Positions 33,867-42,622 of a stretch of 64,000 bases of DNA are shown here, piece by piece. The stretch is from Bhargavaea beijingensis (GTDB lineage Bacteria > Bacillota > Bacilli > Bacillales_A > Planococcaceae), in the NCBI RefSeq assembly GCF_900101985.1, contig NZ_FNAR01000004.1, positions 1-64,000 on the forward strand, written 5' to 3'. The first letter of the stretch is position 1; every line of letters begins with the position of its first letter. The notes below the pieces were generated by a model. That model worked only from the letters and a program-made list of their open reading frames with translations. It was not told the DNA's origin and ran no database searches. The position numbers were made by a program, and so were the translations under genes.

Positions 33867-35749
33867 ATACTGTCTGGCTGGACGGGAAGCACCTTTAGGA
33901 TATCCTCCTCAGCCTTTATTTCATTTTCATCAAGCAGCAGTTGAATGTCGCCATGGTCTTCGGATGTCCGAATCAGGCGGCCGATGCCCTGCCGCAGACG
34001 CAGGAGCATGTACGGCATATCGATGTCACGGTGCGGATTTTCGGCAAAACGGCGCTTCGCTTCAAAGAGCGGGTCGTCCGGAGGATACGGAAGGTCATGG
34101 ATGATGACGCGTGTGAGCGCCTCCCCCGGAATGTCGAGCCCTTCCCATAGGTGCCAGGAGCAGAGTGCCTGTGCCTTGCCCTCCTGGAAGTCACGGACCA
34201 TTGCCGACAGCGCGCGGTCCCCTTCGAAAAGGTAGCGGGAATCCTGGCCCACCGCTTTGCGGAATGCATCCATCGAAGCCTCCGACCGGAAGAGGATGAG
34301 CGACTGCATTCCGTCTTCTGTGAGCCGCGCGACTTCGGCCGGCTTGTCGGCAGCGCGGCTCAAACGGATCGCCATCACTTCTTCATAGTCAAACGGCGAC
34401 TCGACGGAGAAAGACCTGTAATCCCGGATGCCGAGTGAGCCTGCAAGGAACGAGAAATCTCCATTCACAGACATCGTCGCGGATGAGAAGATGACCGGCA
34501 TTTCTCTTGAAAACATCAATTCCTCCAACATGTCTGTCACGAGCCGGGGCATGATAACCAGCGTCTCTTCGCCGTTCTCATCTTCCAGCCAGTCGACCGC
34601 TTCACCATTTTCCGCGAATAGTTTCATCGAGTGGATGTATTGCTCAAGGTATTCCTCGGCGATTTTCAGATCGTAGTCCGGTATCACATAAAGGTCCGCA
34701 TCGAAGACGAGTTCCTCCAGAATATCGACAGCGAGCTTGACGACGGCTGCCGCGCGGTCGCTGATTGCCTTGGATCGGACGATGGCACGCCGGTCGCCCT
34801 CTCCTTCCGCCGCCTCATGAAGCAGGCGGAACAGTTCTGCGTGGTGATCAATCAGCGCCTCCATGAGGACGAGTGTCTTTTCGCGCACACCGTCGACCAT
34901 GATGCGGGACAGCACCGTGTCGATCGTGCGCTCTTGGACGCGGTACGAAAACGCTTTTTGCGCAGCATACTCCAGCAGATGGCCTTCGTCAAAGACAACA
35001 ACAGAAGACTCCGGCAGGAGCGGAAGCTGTCCCTGTCGGCTGCGCGACTCTTTCGTCCAAAGATGTTCCATATAGAAATCCTGAGAGCAGATGATCAGGT
35101 CGGTCGATGCCCGGTAGTGGTTCCGGTGCAGCGTCTGGCCGCACCGGTTCCGAAGCTCGCAAGAACCGCACTGATAAAGCGGATGATAATTGACCGAGTT
35201 CCAATCCTCGTCGGACAGGTCCGGATAATCAGAGCGCGCACCGTACGGATCCAGACGCATCATCGAGCCGTGGCCACGCACGAAGTCCGGAAGGCTGGCA
35301 TCGATGGCGTCTGCAACATCCGTCACACCCTTTGATTCATCCAGGCGCTTCAGACACAAATACTGTTCGCGGGACTTGGCGAGCCGGACGTCCACCTTCA
35401 GATCGAGCGCCCGCTCCAGTTTGCCGATGTCCCCGGTTTCCTTGACCAGCTGGTCGATGAGGGTCTCGTCGGCACATGCGATAATTGCAGGCTTCCCGGT
35501 GTACCGCGCATACGCGACCGCCGGCAGCAGATAGGCGATCGTCTTGCCAGTGCCGACCCCCGCCTCCGCGAACAACACCGATTTGTCCTTGAGCGCCTGG
35601 CCGATCTTGAACGCCATGAACACCTGCTCATCGCGGAGGTCAAACCCCTTCTCGGTCAGTTCATCGTACAAAACATCCCCGATCCAGTCGTCGAGCGACT
35701 CAAAAAACGACCGCTCCCGGTCCAATGCAAACGGAATCGCCTGTTTCAA
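33854..35749 (-). CDS. XPD/DinG-family ATP-dependent DNA helicase with Fe-S cysteines
   Basis: A 631-residue superfamily-2 helicase without the DnaQ-like exonuclease of DinG. P-loop AEAGVGTGKTIAYLLPA (about residue 57), DEAH-like box FDEGHLLEY, and late motifs LCSWHLWEGLDIPGEA and RQGIGRLIRT. Four cysteines (YLCLKRL, YQCGSCELRNRC) sit between the P-loop and the DEGH box, as for the [4Fe-4S] cluster of XPD/YoaA helicases. It likely unwinds 5'-tailed DNA during repair. TTG at 35749 is chosen from AGGGGGC six bases upstream. A second family member lacking the cysteines is at 53672-56455. Confidence 0.85.
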   Translation of the reverse strand: MKQAIPFALDRERSFFESLDDWIGDVLYDELTEKGFDLRDEQVFMAFKIGQALKDKSVLFAEAGVGTGKTIAYLLPAVAYARYTGKPAIIACADETLIDQLVKETGDIGKLERALDLKVDVRLAKSREQYLCLKRLDESKGVTDVADAIDASLPDFVRGHGSMMRLDPYGARSDYPDLSDEDWNSVNYHPLYQCGSCELRNRCGQTLHRNHYRASTDLIICSQDFYMEHLWTKESRSRQGQLPLLPESSVVVFDEGHLLEYAAQKAFSYRVQERTIDTVLSRIMVDGVREKTLVLMEALIDHHAELFRLLHEAAEGEGDRRAIVRSKAISDRAAAVVKLAVDILEELVFDADLYVIPDYDLKIAEEYLEQYIHSMKLFAENGEAVDWLEDENGEETLVIMPRLVTDMLEELMFSREMPVIFSSATMSVNGDFSFLAGSLGIRDYRSFSVESPFDYEEVMAIRLSRAADKPAEVARLTEDGMQSLILFRSEASMDAFRKAVGQDSRYLFEGDRALSAMVRDFQEGKAQALCSWHLWEGLDIPGEALTRVIIHDLPYPPDDPLFEAKRRFAENPHRDIDMPYMLLRLRQGIGRLIRTSEDHGDIQLLLDENEIKAEEDILKVLPVQPDSMPSV

Positions 35750-35831
35750 TCGAAAGCCCCCTGTAAACGTAATGAAAGCATTTTTCCATTCAGGCGGAAA
35801 AATGCACGATTTTATGAGTATAGCATGACAT

Positions 35832-35869
35832 GAAAAAAGTGGGAAGCATTTAAGTGTATGCTTCCCACC
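35832..35869 (-). terminator. Rho-independent terminator
   Basis: GTGGGAAGCAT and ATGCTTCCCAC pair, followed on minus by TTTTTTC. It ends the sigma/anti-sigma operon and separates it from the helicase gene. Confidence 0.92.
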
Positions 35870-35880
35870 CGTTGTCCCTT

Positions 35881-37185
35881 TCATTCAAGACGGACGGTGA
35901 CGTCTCCCTCGATGTAATTCGGGTAGGCGAAGAAATGGATGGTGATCGGATTTGAGTAGTCTCCGTTCTTGAAAGTGAGGTCGCTGTAACTGTAATCGTC
36001 GATCTGCCAGGATCCGCCGGAAGCCAGATCAATCGTCTTTCCGTTTGAATCCACTGCATCCCGTAGGTATCCATAGCCGAATTCAGCACCTGTTTTCAGT
36101 TTTGTTTCAACCAATGTCGGTGAGAGTTTCGTCACCTCCAGCTTTCCGTCGGACGGCGTCTCCAGAACTTTCCCGGTAAGTGTATTGACGACCAGCTGTT
36201 CGGTTTTTTGAAGGGCCTGCAGGCGACTCATGCGGAACACGAGCCGGTCAGGCTGTGTGAAAAAGTTGCTCTGCAAAAAGTATGTCTCGCTTCCGTCTTC
36301 TTCCCATGTCGCTGTGATGCCGTTGGAAATGCTGCTCCATACCTCACCCGATTCGCTTTCGAGCCGCATGTCTTCATATTGAAGGATATCCATCGTATTG
36401 TCCGGATCCTCCATGACGTTCACCTCGACACGGAGCGGATGAATGTCAATCGAGCGGATCGTCAGCTTTTGGCCGCCGATCGTGACAGTCTGGTTTAGCT
36501 GATGGGATTTTGACTGGGCAATTGGTTTCTTCAAAGTAAACGGCAAGCTGAACACACTTGTATCCCCTTCGCGAAGCTTGAGCCTCAGCTCAAAGTCCGT
36601 GACATCCGGTGCAAGGGGCTCGGCGAAATTGTAATGGATCAGCTGCTCGTTGCTTATCTTACCGTCATCTGAAGGATAGTTGAAGCTGATTCCCCGATGT
36701 TCGATCAGCTGGCCATTGTGGTAAAGCTCCGGTGTTTCCAGGAAAGGATCCTTTAATCCCGCCGCTGAATCCACCGTGAAGGAAATCACCATCCCCGACT
36801 GATCGGCGATGATGCCATTGAGTGTGATGGTAAAAGACCCGTCATTGTCCGTCACATGGAGTTCTTCGTAATACTCGTTGTCGATGATCGCCTTCATGCC
36901 TTTGTCGTTTTGGATCAATTCGACGACCGGGGCCATTCCGGGCAAGCTGGAGACTGCCTGTGCAAATGCAGGCGAGATCCTGATTGACAAGACAAATGCC
37001 AAAAGCAAAACCGCTGCGGCCGCCGCCGGCCAAATCATCTTGATCGCTTTCTTTTTCAGGGTGCGCCCCTGGCTTTCCTGGCGGACACCCGCCCTGATCG
37101 CACAGGACAGCGCTTCCTCCGGAATAGGAATCTTATCCAGCCGGTCCTTCATATGCCGCAGCCGCTCCTCTTCACGATCAATCAT
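35881..37185 (-). CDS. Anti-sigma factor, DUF4179 membrane protein
   Basis: A 434-residue single-pass membrane protein. Residues about 1-48 form a short cytoplasmic sigma-binding part, 50-70 is the membrane segment (MIWPAAAAAVLLLAFVL), and the rest is extracellular, with the DUF4179 domain (FTITLNGIIADQSGMVISFTV) and a second beta-rich region. This is the layout of RsiV/anti-ECF regulators. The start overlaps the sigma gene stop by 8 bp, so the proteins are made in balance. It should hold the sigma factor at the membrane until an external signal releases it; the signal is not readable. Confidence 0.82.
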   Translation of the reverse strand: MIDREEERLRHMKDRLDKIPIPEEALSCAIRAGVRQESQGRTLKKKAIKMIWPAAAAAVLLLAFVLSIRISPAFAQAVSSLPGMAPVVELIQNDKGMKAIIDNEYYEELHVTDNDGSFTITLNGIIADQSGMVISFTVDSAAGLKDPFLETPELYHNGQLIEHRGISFNYPSDDGKISNEQLIHYNFAEPLAPDVTDFELRLKLREGDTSVFSLPFTLKKPIAQSKSHQLNQTVTIGGQKLTIRSIDIHPLRVEVNVMEDPDNTMDILQYEDMRLESESGEVWSSISNGITATWEEDGSETYFLQSNFFTQPDRLVFRMSRLQALQKTEQLVVNTLTGKVLETPSDGKLEVTKLSPTLVETKLKTGAEFGYGYLRDAVDSNGKTIDLASGGSWQIDDYSYSDLTFKNGDYSNPITIHFFAYPNYIEGDVTVRLE

Positions 37186-37696
37186 CTGAACGCCCTCCCT
37201 TCCCGTTGATGAACTCCCGCAGAGTCCGTAGTGTGTTGTGGAGTCGTGACTTCACCGTCCCCTCCGGAAGCTCCTCGATTTCTGCGATATCCTTGATCTT
37301 CATCTCCTCGAAATACTTCAGATGGATGAGCCGGCGCGACGGGTCCGGCAGGGCCAGGAGCGCTTCTTCCAGCATGAGGAGCTCATCGCCGGATTGGGCG
37401 ATGCGTTCCGGAATCAGGTCGGTCACCGGCTCGCGTCTTCTCTTTTTCAGTTCATCCTGGCAGTAATTGATCATGATTCGCGTCAGCCATGTTTTTGCAT
37501 AAGCCGGTTCTTTCAGCCGGCGGATGTTGCGGAACGCCCGCGCCGTCACTTCTTGAACAGCCTCGACGGAAGCGTGCTCGCTTTTCAGGAAGGCAAACGC
37601 CGTGCGGTAGAGCGACGTTTTATGCAGTTCCATCAAACTGACGAACGCCTCGGCATCTCCCCTTATTGAACGCTCAACCAGCTCTTTTTCTTCCAT
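37178..37696 (-). CDS. ECF RNA polymerase sigma factor
   Basis: A 172-residue sigma-70 family factor of extracytoplasmic-function type: sigma-2 (about 15-85, ELHKTSLYRTAFAFLKSE and AVQEVTARAFRNI) and sigma-4 (about 110-165, LPDPSRRLIHLKYFEEM with a helix-turn-helix at IAEIEELPEGTVKSRLHN). No sigma-3 region, as normal for the class. ATG is preceded by GGGGGTAGGCC. A sequence fitting an ECF promoter lies just upstream, so it probably drives its own operon with the anti-sigma gene. Regulon unknown. Confidence 0.93.
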   Translation of the reverse strand: MEEKELVERSIRGDAEAFVSLMELHKTSLYRTAFAFLKSEHASVEAVQEVTARAFRNIRRLKEPAYAKTWLTRIMINYCQDELKKRRREPVTDLIPERIAQSGDELLMLEEALLALPDPSRRLIHLKYFEEMKIKDIAEIEELPEGTVKSRLHNTLRTLREFINGKGGRSDD

Positions 37697-37730
37697 GGCC
37701 TACCCCCGCTTCCTGTGTCTCTGTACTTAT

Positions 37731-37759
37731 TAGACAGGCGAAGAGCAAGAAAGTTCAAG
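37731..37759 (-). promoter_or_regulatory. Probable autoregulatory ECF promoter
   Basis: On minus, TTGAAC-TTT (-35 part at 37754-37759) is separated by 16 nt from TGTCTAA (37731-37737). This is the TGAAC-N16-CGTCTA layout used by SigW/X/V-type factors. It lies about 35 bp before the sigma gene start. Confidence 0.6.
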
Positions 37760-37932
37760 GGAATTGGCGAAATTCGAATTTAATTTTGGACGAATCGCGG
37801 CGGGACGGTATTTGTTAGGAATTGAGAAGCGGCAAAATCAGATTTTGGTGCGATTTTGCAGGGGAAAATCGAAAAATGGGGATTTGCCTTTTCTCCCGTT
37901 CCCGACTTAAATACGGGAAAGGGGTGGGTGCA

Positions 37933-38937
37933 ATGGAGGAGCGGAACTATCCGCTGTACTTGTACGCGGCAGAGCGCATGTTGCCGAGAATGGCAGAGCA
38001 GGATCCGAAATACATCGAGGTCGAAAATGAAATCACGACTACCCGCATCGGCTATGAAGGGGAAACCCGATCTGACCAGATGATCCGGAGGGCCTGCCTG
38101 CCCCGGCACTCCCGGGTTCTGCATGATTTGACGATTCGGGTATTTGGTGAAGATCCCGTCCAGATCGACACGCTCGTCATCACGAAGCATTTCGCGTTTA
38201 TCATCGAGGTGAAAAACATCAGCGGAACCTTGGAGTTGGAGCGGCATCCCGCGCTGCTTAAACGGACGGCAAAGGATGGCAAAGTGAGTTACTTCCAATC
38301 CCCCTTTGTTCAATTGAACATGGCGATAGACACCGTAGCCTACTGGCTGCTTGCGCAAAATATCGAGATACCGGTCAAAGGCGCCGTGTTCCTGGCCTCC
38401 AAATACGCCGAGCCCCATTTTGAACCAGGAATGCCGATCCACTTTATCCGTGAAATCCCTGACCTTTTCCGCAATGAACTCAAAAACCATCCTCCCGCAA
38501 TAGACGAAGCAGCTGTTGAGTGGATTGCTTCTGCCTTGCGATACCAGGAGGAACCTTATGACCACTTTCCACTGGTACAGCATTTCAATCACACTCAAGA
38601 CAACCTCCATACGGAACCGCTCTGCACGGAGTGTCTCGGCAGACTGGAGACGCACACCAAACGAATGGGGACCTGCATGAAATGCGAATTGCGGCAATGG
38701 ATTCCGTACACCGAAACACTGGTCGACTATTTCCTGATCTACTGCAAAAAAGCCTCACTCACGGAGTGCTCCAACTTTATTAATCTCGGACGCTCCAAAA
38801 CAGCTGAACTATTGAAATCGCCTCTTTTCTTGCGGCACGGCAAAACCAACAATACTGTTTTCGAATTGAACCGGCCGAATATCCGCATTTCCCGAGAAGG
38901 AAAACTTATCGTGCCGGGGGATGAGAAAGTGAAATGA
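37933..38937 (+). CDS. NERD nuclease-related domain protein with zinc-finger C-terminus
   Basis: A 334-residue protein. Residues about 40-165 are a NERD domain (RSDQMIRRACLPRHSRVLHDL, DTLVITKHFAFIIEVKN), a PD-(D/E)xK-related nuclease fold whose catalytic pattern ends in the Glu-x-Lys of IIEVKN. A C-terminal four-Cys zinc finger follows (LCTECLGRL...GTCMKCELRQW, Cys-x2-Cys/Cys-x2-Cys), then a winged-helix-like tail (CSNFINLGRSKTAELLKSP). ATG at 37933 has GGGGTGG upstream. Unlike the NERD protein at 13082-13795 it never had a helicase part. Function unknown; DNA binding or cleavage is inferred. Confidence 0.78.
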   Translation: MEERNYPLYLYAAERMLPRMAEQDPKYIEVENEITTTRIGYEGETRSDQMIRRACLPRHSRVLHDLTIRVFGEDPVQIDTLVITKHFAFIIEVKNISGTLELERHPALLKRTAKDGKVSYFQSPFVQLNMAIDTVAYWLLAQNIEIPVKGAVFLASKYAEPHFEPGMPIHFIREIPDLFRNELKNHPPAIDEAAVEWIASALRYQEEPYDHFPLVQHFNHTQDNLHTEPLCTECLGRLETHTKRMGTCMKCELRQWIPYTETLVDYFLIYCKKASLTECSNFINLGRSKTAELLKSPLFLRHGKTNNTVFELNRPNIRISREGKLIVPGDEKVK

Positions 38938-38987
38938 GGTTATTTGTGTTCCGGGAACGGGACGGGAACCCAGGTAGCAATGATTTT

Positions 38988-39124
38988 TTCGCACGCGAAC
39001 TTCTTTGATTCGTACGCGAACCCGAAAGCGGAGAACTTTTCGTACGCGAACTTCTTCGATTCGTACGCGAACCCGGGGAGCGACGGACTTTTCGTACGCG
39101 AACTTTCTAGATTCGTACGCAAAC
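38988..39124. repeat. 21/51-bp TTCGTACGCGAAC repeat array
   Basis: Six copies of TTCGTACGCGAAC (first copy TTCGCACGCGAAC, last TTCGTACGCAAAC) start at 38988, 39009, 39039, 39060, 39091 and 39112. Spacings alternate 21 and 30-31 bp, so the array is three 51-bp tandem units. It lies between the convergent NERD and rlmL genes. Confidence 0.85.
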
Positions 39125-39140
39125 CCGGGAGTTTCTGAAT

Positions 39141-39168
39141 AAAAAAACCGGGCATCCGCCCGGTTTTC
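39141..39168 (-). terminator. Bidirectional terminator
   Basis: CCGGGCATCCGCCCGG hairpin with seven A on one side and TTTT on the other, so it can stop transcripts from both the NERD gene and rlmL. Confidence 0.85.
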
Positions 39169-39179
39169 CCAAATCCATA

Positions 39180-40313
39180 TCAATCCCGTTTCTTCTGTCC
39201 CCAGAACTGGTAATAGTCCGTGCGGATGAAGCCGTTGAAGAGTTTGCGTTTTTTCGTGGCCTGACGCCCATAGAGCTCTTCGAAGTTTTCCATCGAAGAG
39301 AGCATGTAGACGGACCAGGTCGGATAGTGTTTCATCACTTGGCCGAGTCCGCGGATGGCTTGTTCGACTTCTTCGACTTCGCCGATCCGCTCGCCGTATG
39401 GCGGGTTGGAGGCCATGACGCCGTTGTCTTTGTCGGAAGTGAAGTCGGCTGCCTGCATCTGTTTGAAGTGGATCAGGTCGGCGAAGCCGGCTTCTGCTGC
39501 GTTGGCTTCAGCGATTTTGATCATACGGTGGTCAATGTCGGTGCCGGTGATGTCGAGTTCGACGTCATAGTCAGCAGCGCTGTCCGCATGGGCGCGGACG
39601 TCTTCCCAGACAGAGGCGCTCATCCATGGCCATTGTTCACTCACAAATTCACGGTTGTAACCGGGTGCGAGGTTCTGGCCGATCATCGCAGCTTCGATTG
39701 CAAGTGTGCCGGATCCGCAGAACGGGTCGTGGAACGGGCGGTCCGGGCTCCAGCGGGTCAGCTGGACAAGCGCTGCGGCGAGCGTTTCCTTGAGTGGCGC
39801 GTCGCCCTGGCCCACCCGGTAACCCCGCTTATGGAGTCCGGCTCCGCTCGTATCGATCGTGAGCGTCGCCATGTCTTTCAGGATGGACACTTCGATTTTG
39901 AATAGCGCTCCCGTCTCGGGCAGGATGCCCCGCCGGCCGTATGCCCCGTTCAGCCGCTCGACGATGGCTTTCTTGGTGATGGCCTGGCAGTCGCGTACGC
40001 TGCCGAGCTGGGATTTGACGGATTTCCCGCTGACCGGGAATTCCGCATCGGCAGGTAGGAACTCTTCCCACGGGATCGACTTCACCCCTTCGAACAGATC
40101 GTCAAATGTGTACGCCTTGAACTCGCCCGCCACAATCTTAACCCGGTCCGCGACACGGAGCCATAAGTTCGCGCGTGCAATGGCGGTTTCGTCTCCTTCG
40201 AAATAGATCTTCCCGTTTTCAACGGTCGGCTCGTAGCCGAGCGCCCGGACCTCGTCGGCGACCGGCTTCTCCAGCCCCATCGCGGCGGTCGCCACCAACT
40301 TGAATGTCGTCAT
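39180..40313 (-). CDS. rlmL: 23S rRNA (guanine-N2)-methyltransferase, RlmL/YpsC type
   Basis: A 377-residue THUMP-plus-methyltransferase protein. The THUMP domain (about 45-155) binds RNA; the Rossmann methyltransferase part (about 165-377) has the SAM site DPFCGSGTLAIEAAM and the catalytic motif NPPYGERIG (NPPY is typical of N2-guanine/N6-adenine transferases). B. subtilis YpsC lies beside rnpB and gpsB in the same order. It modifies a guanine of 23S rRNA; the exact base is not deducible. ATG at 40313 is chosen because GGTGAGGAG lies upstream; earlier frame has none. Confidence 0.92.
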   Translation of the reverse strand: MTTFKLVATAAMGLEKPVADEVRALGYEPTVENGKIYFEGDETAIARANLWLRVADRVKIVAGEFKAYTFDDLFEGVKSIPWEEFLPADAEFPVSGKSVKSQLGSVRDCQAITKKAIVERLNGAYGRRGILPETGALFKIEVSILKDMATLTIDTSGAGLHKRGYRVGQGDAPLKETLAAALVQLTRWSPDRPFHDPFCGSGTLAIEAAMIGQNLAPGYNREFVSEQWPWMSASVWEDVRAHADSAADYDVELDITGTDIDHRMIKIAEANAAEAGFADLIHFKQMQAADFTSDKDNGVMASNPPYGERIGEVEEVEQAIRGLGQVMKHYPTWSVYMLSSMENFEELYGRQATKKRKLFNGFIRTDYYQFWGQKKRD

Positions 40314-40373
40314 CGTATCGAACCACTCCTCACCGCCGGTACATTGCCCGGCGAGTCTGCTGTATGTATCGTA

Positions 40374-40410
40374 CAAAAGAAACGCCCTCCTGTCATGGGA
40401 GAGCGTTCCG
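40374..40410 (-). terminator. Terminator of rnpB
   Basis: AACGCTCTCC and GGAGGGCGTT form a stem with a 6-nt loop, followed on minus by TCTTTTG, just beyond the rnpB 3' end. Confidence 0.85.
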
Positions 40411-40425
40411 TTGCATGCAAATATA

Positions 40426-40821
40426 CCGTCGCCATTCGATAAGCCATGTTTTGTTCCTTTGTACTCAGACGGCTTACGCCTCGTACTCCGGCGGTAATCA
40501 TCTATCTACAGGCGGCTGCCTGTCCCTTCCTCCGTTCAGTTCCTTCGGAAGGACGCCCCTACCAAAATTTGGGTTTCTCGCTCGAGGGGTTTACCCGTTC
40601 CACCCGCACCGTTTCCGATGCGACTACGTCACTGTGGCACTTTTCAGGGAATCTCTGCCGTATCCCGGAGGACTTAGGCATTATTCCCGCCGTCAGACCC
40701 GGAAGGATCTGCCCCGGCTTATGACTTCGCCGGGCACGAACACTACGGTCATCTCAGAACCGTGCGAGCATGGACTTTCCTCTACAACCCGAAGTTGCAG
40801 CGATTACCTGAATGGCGACTT
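40426..40821 (-). ncRNA. rnpB: RNase P RNA, Bacillus (type B)
   Basis: The minus strand carries the conserved core: GGTAATCGCTGCAAC near the start, GAGGAAAGTCCATGCTCGCAC, AAGTGCCACAGTGACG, GGTAAACCCCTCGAGCGAGA, AACCCAAATTTTGGTAGGGG and the closing ACAAAACATGGCTTA. Bases GTCGCCATTC at the 5' end (40810-40819) pair with GAATGGCGAC at the 3' end (40428-40437) to form P1, which sets both ends. This is the catalytic RNA of tRNA 5' processing. Located between rlmL and gpsB as in B. subtilis. Confidence 0.96.
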
Positions 40822-40840
40822 TGGCAACGTTCATCATACC

Positions 40841-40902
40841 ATAAACGCGCCCCGGAATCAACAGGAGACAGGCTTCTGCCTTTCTCCAATCCGGGGCGCG
40901 TC
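40841..40902 (-). terminator. Long hairpin after gpsB
   Basis: ACGCGCCCCGGA (40890-40901 on minus) pairs with TCCGGGGCGCGT (40845-40856), with an inner GGAGAAAGGCAG/CTGTCTCC arm. A weak T-run (TTTATGG) follows, so termination is likely but may be partial, allowing some gpsB-rnpB read-through. Confidence 0.7.
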
Positions 40903-40909
40903 CTTGAAT

Positions 40910-41209
40910 TCAGTCGCTCAGTTTATTTCCGAATACGTGGCGTTCCAGATTCGACAATCGCTTCAGGATGTCGAAATTCGTCGTACCTGTCTGCTGAGGC
41001 GCCGGTGCGGATGAACGGCTTTTCAGCTCTTCGATTTCCTCGGTAAGCCGCTTGTTTTCTTCAGTGAGCGCGGCAATCTTCTTGTTGAATGCTTCATAGT
41101 CTTGGATGATTTCATCGAGAAAATGATCGACTTCGTCCGGCTTGTATCCCCGGACTCCAGTTTTGAACTCGTGTTCGAGGATTTCCTTGGCGGTCAGTTT
41201 AGTCTCCAT
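40910..41209 (-). CDS. gpsB: Cell division protein GpsB
   Basis: A 99-residue DivIVA-like coiled-coil protein. The N-terminal lipid/peptide-binding part is [31 protein letters not shown] (about 5-37), followed by a long coiled coil and a helical C-terminal trimerisation segment ([16 protein letters not shown]). It moves between side wall and septum and hands PBP1 (PonA, also in this window) between sites. Located next to rnpB as in B. subtilis. Confidence 0.97.
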   Translation of the reverse strand: METKLTAKEILEHEFKTGVRGYKPDEVDHFLDEIIQDYEAFNKKIAALTEENKRLTEEIEELKSRSSAPAPQQTGTTNFDILKRLSNLERHVFGNKLSD

Positions 41210-41368
41210 GACTCTCGTCCTTCCGTCTTTGCTAGCTTCCTTAAATTATAGCATATTTTGCCCGCGGGTGTTTATCCCTGTCGGAAAGAATAGGACCTGA
41301 TGTCGCAATCTGCGCTTGCCCGGGAAATATCCGCAACACTTCGGAGGAATCGTTCCCTGCTCCGGTGG

Positions 41369-42616
41369 CTATTTCCCCTGTTTCCTGCGGACTCTTGCCA
41401 GGCGGGTCTCGAAGCGCTCCTGCCACCGCTTTTTGCGGACGGGTTTCAGCGCCTTCATGTTTTTCAGGAGACCTGCCGCCCGAAGGCAGTTCATCTCCGC
41501 TTCCGAAAGCTTGCCCAGTCGGTGTTCCTGCAGTTTCGCCAGTTCCTCGAGTGCCTGGAGGGTCTTCCCCTCATCAAGTCCGCCTTTATAAGCCTGAAGA
41601 AAAGCGGATTCCGCATCTTCGTAGCGCTTTTCTTTTTTCAGAAGAAAGCCGAGGTAATAATACGCTTCGTCGGTTTCATCGAAAAAGACGTTCGTCACTT
41701 CCTCCAGCACTTCGCGGCTTTTTTCGTACGCTTTCAGGTCACCGAACCATTTGCCGATGTTCGTATGCGGAAGCGGGGTCTCTTCTTGATTCTCTTTCAT
41801 GAGCAATGTGGTCAGCTTGGTGAACAGCGTGACAAGAGACAGCAGGTCCCACTCATTATGACGAAGGACGCGGAGCAGGAGGTCGGGGTTCCCGCTACGT
41901 ACAGCATCGTTATAAATAATCGGCGCGAGAAACCCCGGAACATCGTCTTCCCGGTGAAAGCCGAGCACTTCCTCTTCAACAGATTTCAGTGAGAAGCTGT
42001 CGAGGCCTCCCTTCCACACACGCCGGGTGCCCTGGAGAAGATCGATATGCGCCGGGTCAGGAAGTTTCGGCAGGTGTTGGCGGTTCATCGTCCACCGGGT
42101 CTGCAGCTGGGGCCAATCAAAACTTTTCCCATTATAGGTGACAAGGGTATGTCCCGGCTTCCAAAGTCCCGTCTCAAACAGGAACGCCGTCTCATGTGCC
42201 GGGTCGGCCAAGACGTATTGATCGAGTATGAAATCCTCACCGTCCGTCGAAAGCAGGCCGGCCATGAAGATAAGCGAGCCGGTCCCCTTGAGACCTGTTG
42301 TTTCCGTATCAAAAAACAGCAGCTTTTTCTCGTCCCCTTCCGAAAACGGATGGACGCCGTCCGAGCCGGACCAGACCGAGGCGGCTTCTTCAAGCAAACC
42401 AAGTGCCAGTCCTCCATGCACGGTGTCCGCCGGGTAATGAGTCCGCTTCAGGAAAACCGTGCCGAATTGGTTGCCGATGCGCTCCAGTCCGGCAGCTTCC
42501 CATCGTTCTGAGTACGCCGGTACGGGCGGCTTCTTAAATGCGGTCTCCTTCACTTTTTCCGCAGGCGCCTTTTTCAGCATCTTCTTCATCTGCATCAGCC
42601 GGTTTTCATAAGACAT
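41369..42616 (-). CDS. mrfB: Mitomycin-repair exonuclease MrfB (YprB)
   Basis: A 415-residue protein. The N-terminal RNase H-like DEDD exonuclease domain (about 100-270) has LFFDTETTGLKGTGSLIFMAG, a central LVTYNGKSFDWPQLQTR, and a final NEWDLLSLVTLF. The C-terminal half (about 290-400) is alpha-helical with TPR-like pairs (AYYYLGFLLKKEKRYEDAESAFLQAY). B. subtilis MrfB works with the helicase MrfA (YprA) in a mitomycin-C repair pathway outside nucleotide excision repair. It starts 7 bp after the mrfA stop, so the two form an operon. Confidence 0.9.
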   Translation of the reverse strand: MSYENRLMQMKKMLKKAPAEKVKETAFKKPPVPAYSERWEAAGLERIGNQFGTVFLKRTHYPADTVHGGLALGLLEEAASVWSGSDGVHPFSEGDEKKLLFFDTETTGLKGTGSLIFMAGLLSTDGEDFILDQYVLADPAHETAFLFETGLWKPGHTLVTYNGKSFDWPQLQTRWTMNRQHLPKLPDPAHIDLLQGTRRVWKGGLDSFSLKSVEEEVLGFHREDDVPGFLAPIIYNDAVRSGNPDLLLRVLRHNEWDLLSLVTLFTKLTTLLMKENQEETPLPHTNIGKWFGDLKAYEKSREVLEEVTNVFFDETDEAYYYLGFLLKKEKRYEDAESAFLQAYKGGLDEGKTLQALEELAKLQEHRLGKLSEAEMNCLRAAGLLKNMKALKPVRKKRWQERFETRLARVRRKQGK

Positions 42617-42622
42617 GATGCA

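Noticed and set aside
38988-39124. Repeat array as a possible CRISPR
   Set aside because: Units are 13 bp at 21/30-bp spacing, the fillers are themselves similar to each other, and there are no cas genes.
40304-41014. Plus-strand frames over the rnpB region
   Set aside because: They overlap the RNase P RNA, which is supported by conserved core sequences and terminal pairing.
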